Below, piece by piece: positions 49,516 through 58,603 of a stretch of 64,000 bases of DNA. Source of the stretch: Stygiolobus sp037389425 (lineage in GTDB: Archaea > Thermoproteota > Thermoprotei_A > Sulfolobales > Sulfolobaceae). The notes under the pieces are model-generated. The model saw only the letters and a list, made by a program, of their open reading frames with translations. It made no database searches and was not told the DNA's origin. The translations under genes were made by a program, and so were the position numbers. How positions within the stretch are numbered: position 1 is the first letter of the stretch; each line of letters starts with the position of its first letter. The DNA lies in NCBI RefSeq assembly GCF_037389425.1, contig NZ_JBBHKR010000052.1:17640-81639 (forward strand), given 5' to 3'.

Positions 49516-49529
49516 AAATTCTGTCGTTA

Positions 49530-50519
49530 CTACTGTAAGGGAGAGCCACAGTTACTACAGAATTTAGCTCCAGGTGAATTTACGTAACCACATTTAGGAC
49601 ATTTTATTGGAGTCAACGATGCACCACAGTTAGGACAGAACTTCGCGTTAGAATCTACTTCAGCACCACATTTCCAACACTTTGTAACTACTTTTTGTAG
49701 CTGGACTTGTGAGGCTGACGTAGAAGGTTGAGTCACTGATGATGAGGTGCTTGATGGTTGGTTCATCGCGGACGTGCTTACGGATTGCTGAGATATAGGA
49801 GATTGAGTTGGTTTGGGAGGATTTTGTTGATAAGGAGGTTGTGGTGGTTGCTGAGGATAAGGCTGAGGATTTTGTTGATAAGGAGGTTGTTGATAAGGGG
49901 GCTGAGGGGGTGCTGAAGACTGAGCCATCATTATAGCCATCATAATAGTATTCATAATCTGGTCTTCTTGCATGAAGTCCTTTATTAAATTGTAGGCGTC
50001 TACAGCTGTAAGCCCACCACCAACTAAAGTCAGTAGAGAGTTATGCAAATCCGTGTCCGAAACTGTTGCGACTCCCGCACTTCCTATTAAAGGTATTAAA
50101 TCTTGCAATAGGTTAGTCATACCCGTTTCTACCATAATCATGTTAGGACCTTCGCAAATTCTAATTGTATATGCTTTATTCGAGTCAGTGATCATCCCTA
50201 AGAAGCTAGAGTGTTGTGCTTGAATGACAGCCATATACTGCCCTACCATTGGAAAAACTTGAAAACCCTGCCCCATTAAGTACATTATAACTTGTTGAAC
50301 AACCGGTTGTAAATCAATAGGTCTCTGTATAGGTATCATCTGTTGCTTACCGCCTAACCCTATGGGCTGCATGCACATCATCATATTGAACATAGCATTG
50401 GATTGAGGATTTCCACCGTATGGATAGCCAGAAGGTTGAGGATAACTAGATGGGTACCCAGTAGGCGGATAACCGCCCGAACCGTAAGGGGGATAGCCTG
50501 AAGGAGGAGGATAGCTCAT
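49530..50519 (-). CDS. Proline-rich protein with C-terminal double zinc ribbon
   Basis: A longer frame begins at 50612, but MSYPPPSGYPPYGSGG at ATG50519 is the natural start (329 residues). A Pro/Tyr/Gly-rich head (1-40) is followed by a globular region (about 50-190, with runs such as MFNMMMCMQPIG and IMNTIMMAIMMA), a Pro/Gln-rich repeat region (PPYQQ, PQPPYQQNP, about 192-230) and two zinc ribbons: CWKCGAEVDSNAKFCPNCG and CPKCGYVNSPGAKFCSNCG. The domain order suggests a scaffold that uses the ribbons for protein or nucleic acid contacts. Function unknown. Confidence 0.75.
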   Translation of the reverse strand: MSYPPPSGYPPYGSGGYPPTGYPSSYPQPSGYPYGGNPQSNAMFNMMMCMQPIGLGGKQQMIPIQRPIDLQPVVQQVIMYLMGQGFQVFPMVGQYMAVIQAQHSSFLGMITDSNKAYTIRICEGPNMIMVETGMTNLLQDLIPLIGSAGVATVSDTDLHNSLLTLVGGGLTAVDAYNLIKDFMQEDQIMNTIMMAIMMAQSSAPPQPPYQQPPYQQNPQPYPQQPPQPPYQQNPPKPTQSPISQQSVSTSAMNQPSSTSSSVTQPSTSASQVQLQKVVTKCWKCGAEVDSNAKFCPNCGASLTPIKCPKCGYVNSPGAKFCSNCGSPLQ

Positions 50520-50656
50520 TGTAATTATTATATCTAATATAGATAATAAACATTTAGGAAACGTACTTATAACATCTCGTTTCTTACTAGAAAGGGGAAT
50601 TTGTCTCACCAATTCTTAAATAATTTGAACTATATGGGGTTCTTAGGCTAAGAAAA

Positions 50657-51199
50657 ATGCCTCTAAGCTTTCTCATTATGGGTTTGGTCATAACTCTCGC
50701 TGTAACTCACTCATTAGAGCCTGACCACATAGTTACCATGAGGATGATGAACAGTACTAAGGATTATCTAGCTTTTGGTGCTTCTCACGGTGTTGGTTTC
50801 GCAATAATTGCCATACCGTTAATCTTACTTTTTAATCATTTCCAGTTTTACGGAATACTAGCCGGTGATATAATAGCTATTATCTTTGCAATTGTCCTAA
50901 TATACGGAGAGCTCATAGGAAAGGAATTTGAAATATCACCCAAAGGTTCGGGAGTCCTGCAGGGAGCATTTGCAATAACTCCTTCAAAGGTAGTTGTGGC
51001 TGTATTAGCTTCAGAGACTACACTTCTGATAGGAATTGTTTATGTAGCATTGTTTATACTAGTATCAACGATCGCAATGTTTGTTGTGGGTGTCTCATTA
51101 CACTACGTTCCAGAAAAGCTCGAAAGGGTCATTAATATAGGAATTGCCCTTGTTACTATCGCCTATGTAATCTATACAACAATAAACGGAGAATTGTAG
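50657..51199 (+). CDS. NicO/UreH-like metal transporter
   Basis: A 180-residue membrane protein with about six hydrophobic segments. The first helix region ends in THSLEPDHIVTMRM (about 19-32), the HxLxxDH motif of the NiCoT/NicO/UreH families, and AFGASHGVGFAI (about 39-50) is the second conserved His helix. Such proteins move nickel or cobalt ions across the membrane. It is shorter than RcnA, closer to UreH. A TATA-like region AATAATTTGAAC lies before the start. Confidence 0.65.
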   Translation: MPLSFLIMGLVITLAVTHSLEPDHIVTMRMMNSTKDYLAFGASHGVGFAIIAIPLILLFNHFQFYGILAGDIIAIIFAIVLIYGELIGKEFEISPKGSGVLQGAFAITPSKVVVAVLASETTLLIGIVYVALFILVSTIAMFVVGVSLHYVPEKLERVINIGIALVTIAYVIYTTINGEL

Positions 51200-51213
51200 A
51201 AGATAAAAAATCC

Positions 51214-51642
51214 TCATTTTTCTCGCTCTACAATCCACAACGGGGTCTTCTCCCCCTTTAAATACTTCTCTATCATTTCTAATGTAGTTGGACTTATAGA
51301 AATTTTTTTCATTTCATTTATAGAGAAAAACCTTGCATCCTCAGCATCAGAACCAGCCTTTACCTCACCGTTAGTGATTTCGCAAACGAAGTCCAATATC
51401 ACATAATGGAACCCCTCCTTAATAATTTCCACGATAGCCATCAATTCTTTGGGTCTCACTTCTACAGATATTTCTTCCCTCATCTCTCTTTTCAACGCTC
51501 CCTCAATTAACTCGCCAAAATTTACCTTACCTCCTGGAACAGCCCAAGAGCCTTGATTAGGAGGGTGTTTCCTCTTTACTAGTAATACTTTCCTATCTGA
51601 GTCAAATATCACGCATCCGACAGCTATCTTAGGCAAATTCAT
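51214..51642 (-). CDS. Nudix hydrolase (ADP-ribose pyrophosphatase-like)
   Basis: A 142-residue Nudix-fold protein. The Nudix box GGKVNFGELIEGALKREMREEISVEV (spread over about 37-62) has the pattern Gx5Ex7REUxEExGU with REMREE intact. The start VGCVIFDSDRKVLLVKRKHPPNQGSWAVPGG (about 8-38) is typical for this fold. It hydrolyses nucleoside diphosphates linked to other moieties, for example ADP-ribose, or sanitises oxidised nucleotides. Transcribed alone, divergent from the secreted-protein gene. Confidence 0.93.
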   Translation of the reverse strand: MNLPKIAVGCVIFDSDRKVLLVKRKHPPNQGSWAVPGGKVNFGELIEGALKREMREEISVEVRPKELMAIVEIIKEGFHYVILDFVCEITNGEVKAGSDAEDARFFSINEMKKISISPTTLEMIEKYLKGEKTPLWIVEREK

Positions 51643-51699
51643 AGAGATTAAAAATTCTACCTTGGATAAAAGTTAATATATACTGTATACTCGTGTAAT

Positions 51700-52980
51700 G
51701 TGATGAAAGGTTATTTAGTACTTCTACTCGCGTTAATTCTTCTTGCCCCCATAGCTATCATAAGCAATGCTACTACAGCTGAACCTTACCAAACAGTCCA
51801 AATTCCTTCATTAACAATATATAAAGACTTGACTTATCATGTAGTAGCTCAAAAGACTCTGAACAAAACCAATGTTACTACAATTTTTAGTGTTAATTAC
51901 GAAGTCACGTCAATAGAGAATACTACTTTATCTGTAAGTGTGAGCGGCAATTTCACTAAAAATATGAGCTATGTGATTGGTGGTTCAGGTAGCTTTAGCG
52001 TTAATATATTTAGCGAATTGTTCTCCCTTCATTACCCTTTCATTCCACCTTTCTTAGAATTTAACAACACATACGGACTCAACACCACTGAAGGGAGATG
52101 GGATCTCCAGTATGTGGGGCCCAAAAACGTTACTATAATGAATAAGAATGTGACAGCGTCAGCGTATATAGTATATTTCAACCAGACTTATTCACAATAT
52201 TACGTAATTTTGAAAAACGGTCTTATTGCGAATACAAGTTATTCAAGTGAAAACGGTTCGCAAATCACAATGTGGCTAGTGTCCTACTCTAATCCCGTTA
52301 ATATAACGTTTAATGCTCCTTCTCTAGAAGGAATCGGGAAACCTTACCTTTATATTCAATACATTAACAACTTTGAAACTGACAGCTTAACGCCTGAATA
52401 CTATTTAGAGGTATATTATCCCTATCAAGTTGGTGACTACTTAGTCCAGATAAACTACTTACTATATCCTCAGCAAGGAAGTTTGGTAGTTCCGGCCAAC
52501 TTAGGAAACATACCTCAGCCAATTAACTTCGTCGCCGTTTTTGCACCATACTATAAGGAGCAACTGACTTTCGTAAATAATGTAGGTAATAGTACAATAA
52601 TATGGAAGGGAGTGAACTTAACGCTTATAAACACTACTTATATCAAAACCGTTAATGGTACAGACGTAAAAGCCTATCTGTATAAATATTATCAAAATTC
52701 TTCAGTTCCGCAAGGATCAGTAATACTTTACGTCTACTTCTCTAGCGACGGAACGTTATTACAACAAAGCGTATACTCCGTAGGTCTCAAGAACATTACA
52801 GTAATGTTCAGTTTAGTATCGAATCAATACGTAAGTTTAGATTCTCAATATCCCACTCTAACCAAGCCCTTATATACTACATTACCGTATGAGCCTGTAA
52901 ACCTGCCAACCGCTATACTAATCACCGTGATTATATCGGTAGTTATTTCAGCGTTAATAGTTGTGTTAAGACAAAGATAA
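51700..52980 (+). CDS. Secreted, heavily glycosylated surface protein with C-terminal anchor
   Basis: A 426-residue protein (ATG51700 or the next ATG, 51703). A signal peptide occupies about 3-26 (GYLVLLLALILLAPIAIISNATT). The exterior is beta-rich with more than 20 N-x-S/T sites (NVTT, NTTL, NKTN, NGTD and so on). A hydrophobic segment at about 402-422 ending in VVLRQR anchors it in the membrane. It resembles Sulfolobales surface proteins of S-layer or protease-adjacent type; I cannot name a family. Confidence 0.7.
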   Translation: MMKGYLVLLLALILLAPIAIISNATTAEPYQTVQIPSLTIYKDLTYHVVAQKTLNKTNVTTIFSVNYEVTSIENTTLSVSVSGNFTKNMSYVIGGSGSFSVNIFSELFSLHYPFIPPFLEFNNTYGLNTTEGRWDLQYVGPKNVTIMNKNVTASAYIVYFNQTYSQYYVILKNGLIANTSYSSENGSQITMWLVSYSNPVNITFNAPSLEGIGKPYLYIQYINNFETDSLTPEYYLEVYYPYQVGDYLVQINYLLYPQQGSLVVPANLGNIPQPINFVAVFAPYYKEQLTFVNNVGNSTIIWKGVNLTLINTTYIKTVNGTDVKAYLYKYYQNSSVPQGSVILYVYFSSDGTLLQQSVYSVGLKNITVMFSLVSNQYVSLDSQYPTLTKPLYTTLPYEPVNLPTAILITVIISVVISALIVVLRQR

Positions 52981-53102
52981 AGTATTAATCTTTTTTAAAA
53001 CCAAATGATTTATCATTTATGTTTTACATTAATAATCATAAGCTTATATGCCTCTATTGCAAAAAAATAAATTTTCTAATAGAGAAAGAATCATGAAGTG
53101 TT

Positions 53103-54371
53103 ATGACAGAAGCTGTTCAAACCACTCTTACTTCTAACCTTTATGACCAACAAGTAAAAAAGCTATATAGAGTAGGCGAAATTTTAGGACTTCCACAAGA
53201 TGTTTTAGAAACATTATCTCAACCAGAGAGGGTTATTCAAGTCAAGATAGAGATCAAGGGAAAGGACGGCAAAGTTAAGACTTTTATAGGTTGGAGATCC
53301 CAGCACAATAGTGCGTTAGGTCCATATAAAGGAGGAATCAGATACCATCCTAACGTGACTCAGGATGAAGTTATCGCATTATCGATGATGATGACATGGA
53401 AGAACTCCCTTCTCTTATTACCTTATGGTGGAGGAAAAGGAGGAATAAGGGTCGATCCAGGTAAACTTTCATTAGAAGAATTGGAAATGTTATCTAGAAG
53501 ATATATTGATACATTATATAAATATATCGGTAGTGACATAGATATTCCAGCCCCGGATGTTAATACAAATCCTCAAACAATGGCGTGGTTCATAGATGAA
53601 TACATAAAAATAACCGGAAAAGCTGACTATGCTACCTTTACTGGTAAGCCCGTGGAGTTAGGAGGACTGGCGACCAGAAACTACAGTACTGGATTAGGTG
53701 TAGCAACCGTGGCTAAAGAAGCTGCATCAAAGTTTATAGGTGGTATAGAAGGTGCAAGAGTAATAATACAAGGATTCGGAAATGTCGGTAGTTTTACTGC
53801 TAAATTCCTGCAAGACATGGGAGCTAAAATTATAGGAGTAAGTGACTCTAAGGGAGGGGTAATAGACCCTAACGGAATTGATATTAATAAAATCATAGAA
53901 ACCAAGGAGAAGACTGGCTCTGTAATCAACTATCCTACTGGGAAAAAGGTAACAAACGATGAGCTTCTTACTTCAGAGTGTGACATCCTAATACCTGCTG
54001 CACTGGAAAACGTAATTCATAAATTCAATGCTGATAAAATAAAGGCTAAAATGATAGTTGAAGGTGCTAACGGACCTCTGACAGCTGATGCGGATCTAGT
54101 TATGAAAAACAGAGGAATACCAGTAGTCCCCGATATTTTAGCTAACGCAGGAGGAGTAGTAGGTAGTTACGTGGAATGGGCAAACAACAAGATGGGAGAA
54201 ATTATGGAAGAAGAAGAGGCTAAAAGACTCATAGTATCTAGAATGGAAAAGGCGTTTAACAGTGTTTATGGCATGTATGACAAACTCGGAGACCAAGACC
54301 TCAGAATGGCTGCAATGGCCTTAGCTGTTGAAAGAGTAGTAAATGCTATGAAGGTAAGAGGAATGATTTAG
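53103..54371 (+). CDS. gdhA: Glutamate dehydrogenase
   Basis: A 422-residue hexameric-type enzyme of typical length. KGGIRYHPNVTQDEVIALSMMMTWKNSLLLLPYGGGKGGI spans about 76-116, with the catalytic Lys in GGGKGGI and the K-A-L type Lys in MTWKNSL. The nucleotide motif is VIIQGFGNVGSFTA (about 220-233). It interconverts glutamate and 2-oxoglutarate with ammonium. A TATA-like GCTTATATG lies at about 53042. A transcript of about 30 bases leader is likely. Confidence 0.95.
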   Translation: MTEAVQTTLTSNLYDQQVKKLYRVGEILGLPQDVLETLSQPERVIQVKIEIKGKDGKVKTFIGWRSQHNSALGPYKGGIRYHPNVTQDEVIALSMMMTWKNSLLLLPYGGGKGGIRVDPGKLSLEELEMLSRRYIDTLYKYIGSDIDIPAPDVNTNPQTMAWFIDEYIKITGKADYATFTGKPVELGGLATRNYSTGLGVATVAKEAASKFIGGIEGARVIIQGFGNVGSFTAKFLQDMGAKIIGVSDSKGGVIDPNGIDINKIIETKEKTGSVINYPTGKKVTNDELLTSECDILIPAALENVIHKFNADKIKAKMIVEGANGPLTADADLVMKNRGIPVVPDILANAGGVVGSYVEWANNKMGEIMEEEEAKRLIVSRMEKAFNSVYGMYDKLGDQDLRMAAMALAVERVVNAMKVRGMI

Positions 54372-54407
54372 ATAATAAGGTAATGACGTAGCAACTTTAA
54401 ATTCTTT

Positions 54408-55811
54408 TTATTCGAACCTCCACGTGGTCTTATCTTTCGAATCCAATAATTTTATCCCAGCTTTACCTAATACATCTCTGATCTGGTCGCTAAGATCATA
54501 CATCTTCTTTGCCCTGAGTATATTCCTGACCTCGACCACAGCGTCAATAACCTTGTTCAAATTGTCGTAAGCTAGATTAAACTCTTCATCCATAACACCA
54601 TAAACATAGTTAAACTGCCTAAACGCGTCTAAGGCCAACATAGCCCCCATGAAATCTTCTGAGGTTTGTAACTCGTTAAACACTATGGTAGCTATTTCAT
54701 GGATATAAGATAGTGCTGTTGCAGTATCAAAGTCTTCGCTAAGAGCTTCGTGGAACTTTTGTATAAGGCTGATGATTTTTCTCTGGGTTTTAACTTGCTC
54801 GTCATTGGAGTAATACTTTGGTCCATCCTTTATGATCCCCCTTAATACACTCATTGCGTCTTTTAACCTCCTCAGGGATGTGGATGCTTGGGAAAGTGAG
54901 TCCTCACTAAAATCTATTGTATTCCTATACTTGGCTGTCAAAAACCAATACCTGAGAGTATTAGTTCCCCATTTCTTGATTGCCTCGTTCAAGGGAATAA
55001 TGTTCTTTAAAGACTTACTCATCTTCTCCTTATTGATGGTGAGGTAGGATACATGAACCCAATACTTTACCCATGTTTTGCCCAATAATGCTTCAGATTG
55101 TGCCCTCTCGTTTTCATGGTGGGGGAAAACTAGATCTACCCCACCACCGTGAATATCAAACTGCTCTCCCAAATACCTCGTAGACATTGTAGAGCACTCT
55201 ATGTGCCATCCCGGTCTACCCTTCCCCCATGGAGACTCCCAATAAGGCTCACCGGGTTTCCAAGCTTTCCACAAAGCGAAGTCGTACGGGTGTCTCTTCT
55301 CTTTCACGAATTCTTCTCCCTGATTCCACTCCTCCTTTTTCGTCCCCGATAAAAGACCGTAACTGGGAAAAGTATCAACATCGAAATACACGCTACCACT
55401 GGGAGCTACGTATGCATGACCCTTATCAATAAGCCCTTGGATGAACTCGATTATCTCCTTAATATGAGTTGAAACCCTAGGATGTTGATCTATTTCTACT
55501 TTAAGCTGACTCATAGCGTCAATATAGTCCTTTAGGTAAAAGTCTACTATTTCAGTCCAATCTTTACCCGTGTCTTGAGCTCTCTTAATTATCTTATCGT
55601 CAATGTCAGTTATGTTTTGGACTCTTATTACGTTATACCCCCTTAGCTTTAAGTATCTTACCATCGCATCGAAAGCTACAAAAGTCCTACCGTGACCTAT
55701 ATGAACGTAGTCATAAACTGTGGGACCACATACGTACATCTTAACTGTATTCGGTTCTACTGTTTGAAGTTCCTCTAGTTTTTTTCCCATAGTGTTGAAA
55801 ATCTTAATCAT
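54408..55811 (-). CDS. cysS: Cysteinyl-tRNA synthetase
   Basis: A 467-residue class I synthetase. CGPTVYDYVHIGHGRTF (about 28-44) holds the zinc Cys and the HIGH motif; GWHIECSTMS (about 206-215), HGGGVDLVFPHHENE (about 229-243) provide the other zinc ligands; KMSKS (about 269-273) is the second signature. It charges tRNA-Cys. The start overlaps by 4 bp the stop of the isomerase gene upstream (ATGA), so they form an operon with the small hypothetical at 56727-57167. Confidence 0.95.
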   Translation of the reverse strand: MIKIFNTMGKKLEELQTVEPNTVKMYVCGPTVYDYVHIGHGRTFVAFDAMVRYLKLRGYNVIRVQNITDIDDKIIKRAQDTGKDWTEIVDFYLKDYIDAMSQLKVEIDQHPRVSTHIKEIIEFIQGLIDKGHAYVAPSGSVYFDVDTFPSYGLLSGTKKEEWNQGEEFVKEKRHPYDFALWKAWKPGEPYWESPWGKGRPGWHIECSTMSTRYLGEQFDIHGGGVDLVFPHHENERAQSEALLGKTWVKYWVHVSYLTINKEKMSKSLKNIIPLNEAIKKWGTNTLRYWFLTAKYRNTIDFSEDSLSQASTSLRRLKDAMSVLRGIIKDGPKYYSNDEQVKTQRKIISLIQKFHEALSEDFDTATALSYIHEIATIVFNELQTSEDFMGAMLALDAFRQFNYVYGVMDEEFNLAYDNLNKVIDAVVEVRNILRAKKMYDLSDQIRDVLGKAGIKLLDSKDKTTWRFE

Positions 55812-56734
55812 GATAACTCCCTTTCAAATGCCTTATATGTTATCTCCCTTATTTTAGGAATTAACCTTAACTCCTCTGGCTTTAATCCCATAAGTTCTGC
55901 CAATTTCACTGATGTAAAACCAGCTAATAGAAACATACTTGAGATAATTTTTAAAGGTGAAGAATAAAGTGGTCTTATAATAATTGCATTGATTAGCTCA
56001 GCCGTCTTCTCGTCAATTATATCTGAAGGGAAAACTACTGGCTGAAACTGAAATGGATAGTTCTCAGAATAAAGTTCTATTTCATTATGGTTCGCTTCGG
56101 GTAGTTGAGAGAAGAAAGCTGGATATTTCGCGTTCTCATTTACCTCTTGCTTAAACCTTTCAGCTATCGGTAGTAAATCAGAAGCGTAAAACACTGGGAT
56201 CTTACCCTTAATTTTTGAAGCAAGGCCAGTTGCAATCTCTTTTACCTTGGCTTGACTCTCCGTAACTCCCTCTAAAAGCTCCCTTTCTTTATACCCCACA
56301 CCTAAAGTGTTGTTTATTAGTTTAATAAGATAAGTGAAAATGTAAGGGAATACGTACCTGGTCTGAAGACCTCCAGGAAGGATTAAAAAAGGATATCCTT
56401 TTGCTTTCGCATATTCTAACATTTTTCCTCCGCTAGTTATAATCACTAACTTTCTTACTCCTTGTCTTTCTGCCTCCTTCAATGCAACGAGCGTCTCCGT
56501 AGTATTTCCGGAATAACTCACAACAAAGACTGTAGTCTTCTCATCTACTTTTACCTTATATCCCCTAAATACCTCGTAAGGGACAGGTAAGGGAAGAAGT
56601 TTCAGTACTTCTCCAGGTATTCCGCTTCCTCCTATACCGAAATAGGCTAACTTTTCGGAGTTTCCTAATTCAGGAACTTGACTGTTTAGTGCATCGGAGA
56701 AAAAGTCAGCCCATCTTTCATAAAAGTTATTCAC
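55808..56734 (-). CDS. Bifunctional phosphoglucose/phosphomannose isomerase
   Basis: A 308-residue archaeal SIS-domain enzyme. FGIGGSGIPGEVLKLLPLP (about 32-50) and VVSYSGNTTETLVAL (about 71-85) are the sugar-phosphate loops; LPEANHNEIELYSENY (about 207-222) carries the catalytic His/Glu region. It interconverts fructose-6-phosphate with glucose-6-phosphate and mannose-6-phosphate. It overlaps cysS downstream and the hypothetical gene upstream. Confidence 0.9.
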   Translation of the reverse strand: MNNFYERWADFFSDALNSQVPELGNSEKLAYFGIGGSGIPGEVLKLLPLPVPYEVFRGYKVKVDEKTTVFVVSYSGNTTETLVALKEAERQGVRKLVIITSGGKMLEYAKAKGYPFLILPGGLQTRYVFPYIFTYLIKLINNTLGVGYKERELLEGVTESQAKVKEIATGLASKIKGKIPVFYASDLLPIAERFKQEVNENAKYPAFFSQLPEANHNEIELYSENYPFQFQPVVFPSDIIDEKTAELINAIIIRPLYSSPLKIISSMFLLAGFTSVKLAELMGLKPEELRLIPKIREITYKAFERELS

Positions 56735-57167
56735 TTTTTACCACCATACTAAGACTTATTGATGGTGGGTTTGCTGTTATAGAGGCATTTATACTTTCGA
56801 CTCCTATCTTCTTAAGATTTGGTCTCAGTTCTAAAACTCCTGAGGATATTACTAAGGAAGCTAATGAAATATACTCTTCTATGTAGGGGGATACTTTACT
56901 CTCCGTTGTTAATAACGAGATGTTAGCCGGCTGAAATATGTAAATAAATATTATGTTGATCCTTTGGGTTAAAAGTATAAAACTAGCAAGGGCTTCGTCC
57001 CATTTCTGCGAAGATATAGAATCCTCAAACTTCTTTAGCAAGTCCCTTTGTTTCTTCGTTTCAGCCTTTAGGAATTTAACTACCTCGTTCTCGTTAAACG
57101 ACAAGGATGTTGCACTTAATTCATCTAACTTCTTAATCAAATTATCGAAGAGTAGAGCTTTCTCCAT
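56727..57167 (-). CDS. Hypothetical helical protein at the head of the cysS operon
   Basis: A longer frame starts at 57209; ATG57167 (MEKALLFDNLIKKLDEL) is preferred, since the first 14 residues of the long form are hydrophobic and lie across the divergent promoter. The 146-residue protein is helical: FLKAETKKQRDLLKKFEDSI, then a hydrophobic patch IIFIYIFQPANISLL. I do not recognise a family. It overlaps the isomerase gene by 8 bp. Confidence 0.55.
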   Translation of the reverse strand: MEKALLFDNLIKKLDELSATSLSFNENEVVKFLKAETKKQRDLLKKFEDSISSQKWDEALASFILLTQRINIIFIYIFQPANISLLTTESKVSPYIEEYISLASLVISSGVLELRPNLKKIGVESINASITANPPSISLSMVVKSE

Positions 57168-57221
57168 AAATGATATTACAAGATACAGTATAAAAAGGTC
57201 TTTCTTCATCTAATAGATAAT

Positions 57222-58538
57222 ATGGAGAAATTAGTCGTAATAGGTGGCGGAGCAGCTGGGATGAGTGCTTCAAGTAGGGCTAGAAGATTAAAGCCACAAA
57301 TAGAGATAGAGGTCTTCGAAGCTACGAAAATGGTAAGCCATGCCCCTTGCGGAATTCCTTATTTCGTTGAAGGATTATTTGATGACGAAAACTTGTTTAT
57401 GACGTACACCCCCCAGTTCTTTATTGAAAACAGGAAAATCAACGTGAGAATCAATACAAGAGTGACAGAGATAGACCTGAGTTCCAGAGTCGTGTATGCC
57501 GAAGGGAAAGACGGTAAAATGAAAAGTGAATACGATTATTTAGTTATAAGCACTGGGTCTAAACCGAAAAGGCTGCCGAGTGAAGGGAACGACAGAGTGT
57601 TCTATATTCACCACCCGGCCGAAGCTGTGAGCTTAAGGCAAAAGCTGTGGTCTCTTAACACTATCGCAATAATAGGGGGAGGAATATTGGGTGTCGAAGC
57701 TGCAGAGGCTTTAACACAGAGGGGTAAAAAAATACTCCTCATACATCGTGGCGAGTATTTGTTAAATAAGAGTCTAGACCAAGAGTTAGGAAAACTTATC
57801 ACGGAAAGAATTTCAAGGGACGTTGAGTTGAGACTTGGAGAGGGAGTTACTGAGATCAAACAAGGCGGAAGATTGATTATTACAGATAAGGGAAAATACG
57901 AGGTGGACGGTACTATCATAGCAATAGGAGTAGAACCTAACGTAGATCTGGTAAAAGACAAAATCCAACTTGGAACAACAGGGGCAATAAAAGTAGACGA
58001 GTACATGAGAACGAATTATAGAGAAGTTTACTCAGCAGGTGATAACACAGAAAGCGTTAACATAGTAACGGGAAAGCCTCACTGGGTTCCTTTTGCTCCG
58101 GTTGCGAACAAGATGGGTTACGTAGCTGGTAGTAATATTGGGGGGGAGCCGATGAAATTTCCCGGTGTCGTTAACACACAAATTACGAAGTACAAGGAGT
58201 ATTACATAGGTAGGGTAGGACTTCAGGAAGAAGAAGCTAAAAAGTACGGGTTTCACCCAGTTTCTGCTACAATAACCGGAAAGACAAGAGCTAGGTATTA
58301 TCCCGGTGCAAAAGACATTCATGTGAAAGTCATAGCCGACGAGGAAACTAAGAGGATTCTAGGGGCTCAAATCGTGGGTGAAGAAGAAGTACTAGGGAGG
58401 ATCGACATGATGGCAGCTGCAATCATGAAAGGGTTTACCATCGAAGATACGTTCTTCATAGAAATGGGTTACCTACCGGCAATATCAAGAGTATGGGATC
58501 CAGTCATCGTAGCAATAAGGAAGATAATGAAAGATTGA
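57222..58538 (+). CDS. CoA-disulfide reductase/NADH oxidase-like flavoprotein
   Basis: A 438-residue single-Cys flavoprotein. The N-terminal FAD motif is VVIGGGAAGMSASSRAR (about 4-20), the redox Cys is in SHAPCGIPYFVEGLF (about 39-53, Cys43), the NAD motif is IAIIGGGILGVEAAEAL (about 146-162), and the second FAD motif is YSAGDNTE (about 269-276). The single Cys with no partner is as in CoA-disulfide reductase and Nox-type enzymes, which reduce CoA disulfide, polysulfide or oxygen. It is divergent from the cysS operon with about 55 bp between starts. Confidence 0.88.
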   Translation: MEKLVVIGGGAAGMSASSRARRLKPQIEIEVFEATKMVSHAPCGIPYFVEGLFDDENLFMTYTPQFFIENRKINVRINTRVTEIDLSSRVVYAEGKDGKMKSEYDYLVISTGSKPKRLPSEGNDRVFYIHHPAEAVSLRQKLWSLNTIAIIGGGILGVEAAEALTQRGKKILLIHRGEYLLNKSLDQELGKLITERISRDVELRLGEGVTEIKQGGRLIITDKGKYEVDGTIIAIGVEPNVDLVKDKIQLGTTGAIKVDEYMRTNYREVYSAGDNTESVNIVTGKPHWVPFAPVANKMGYVAGSNIGGEPMKFPGVVNTQITKYKEYYIGRVGLQEEEAKKYGFHPVSATITGKTRARYYPGAKDIHVKVIADEETKRILGAQIVGEEEVLGRIDMMAAAIMKGFTIEDTFFIEMGYLPAISRVWDPVIVAIRKIMKD

Positions 58539-58543
58539 GAAGA

Positions 58544-58564
58544 GGTAATACCCATGGGTAATAC
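58544..58564. promoter_or_regulatory. GGTAATAC direct repeat with CCCATGGG core upstream of nurA
   Basis: GGTAATAC occurs at 58544-58551 and 58557-58564, period 13, around the palindrome CCCATGGG (58551-58558). It sits just before the TATA-like ATATTTAAATATT (about 58568-58580) of the nurA-herA transcript. Two same-facing sites about one helical turn apart suit a regulator bound beside TBP/TFB. Inference only. Confidence 0.4.
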
Positions 58565-58603
58565 GCCATATTTAAATATTTCGTCAATTAAGTTAATCAA
58601 AGC

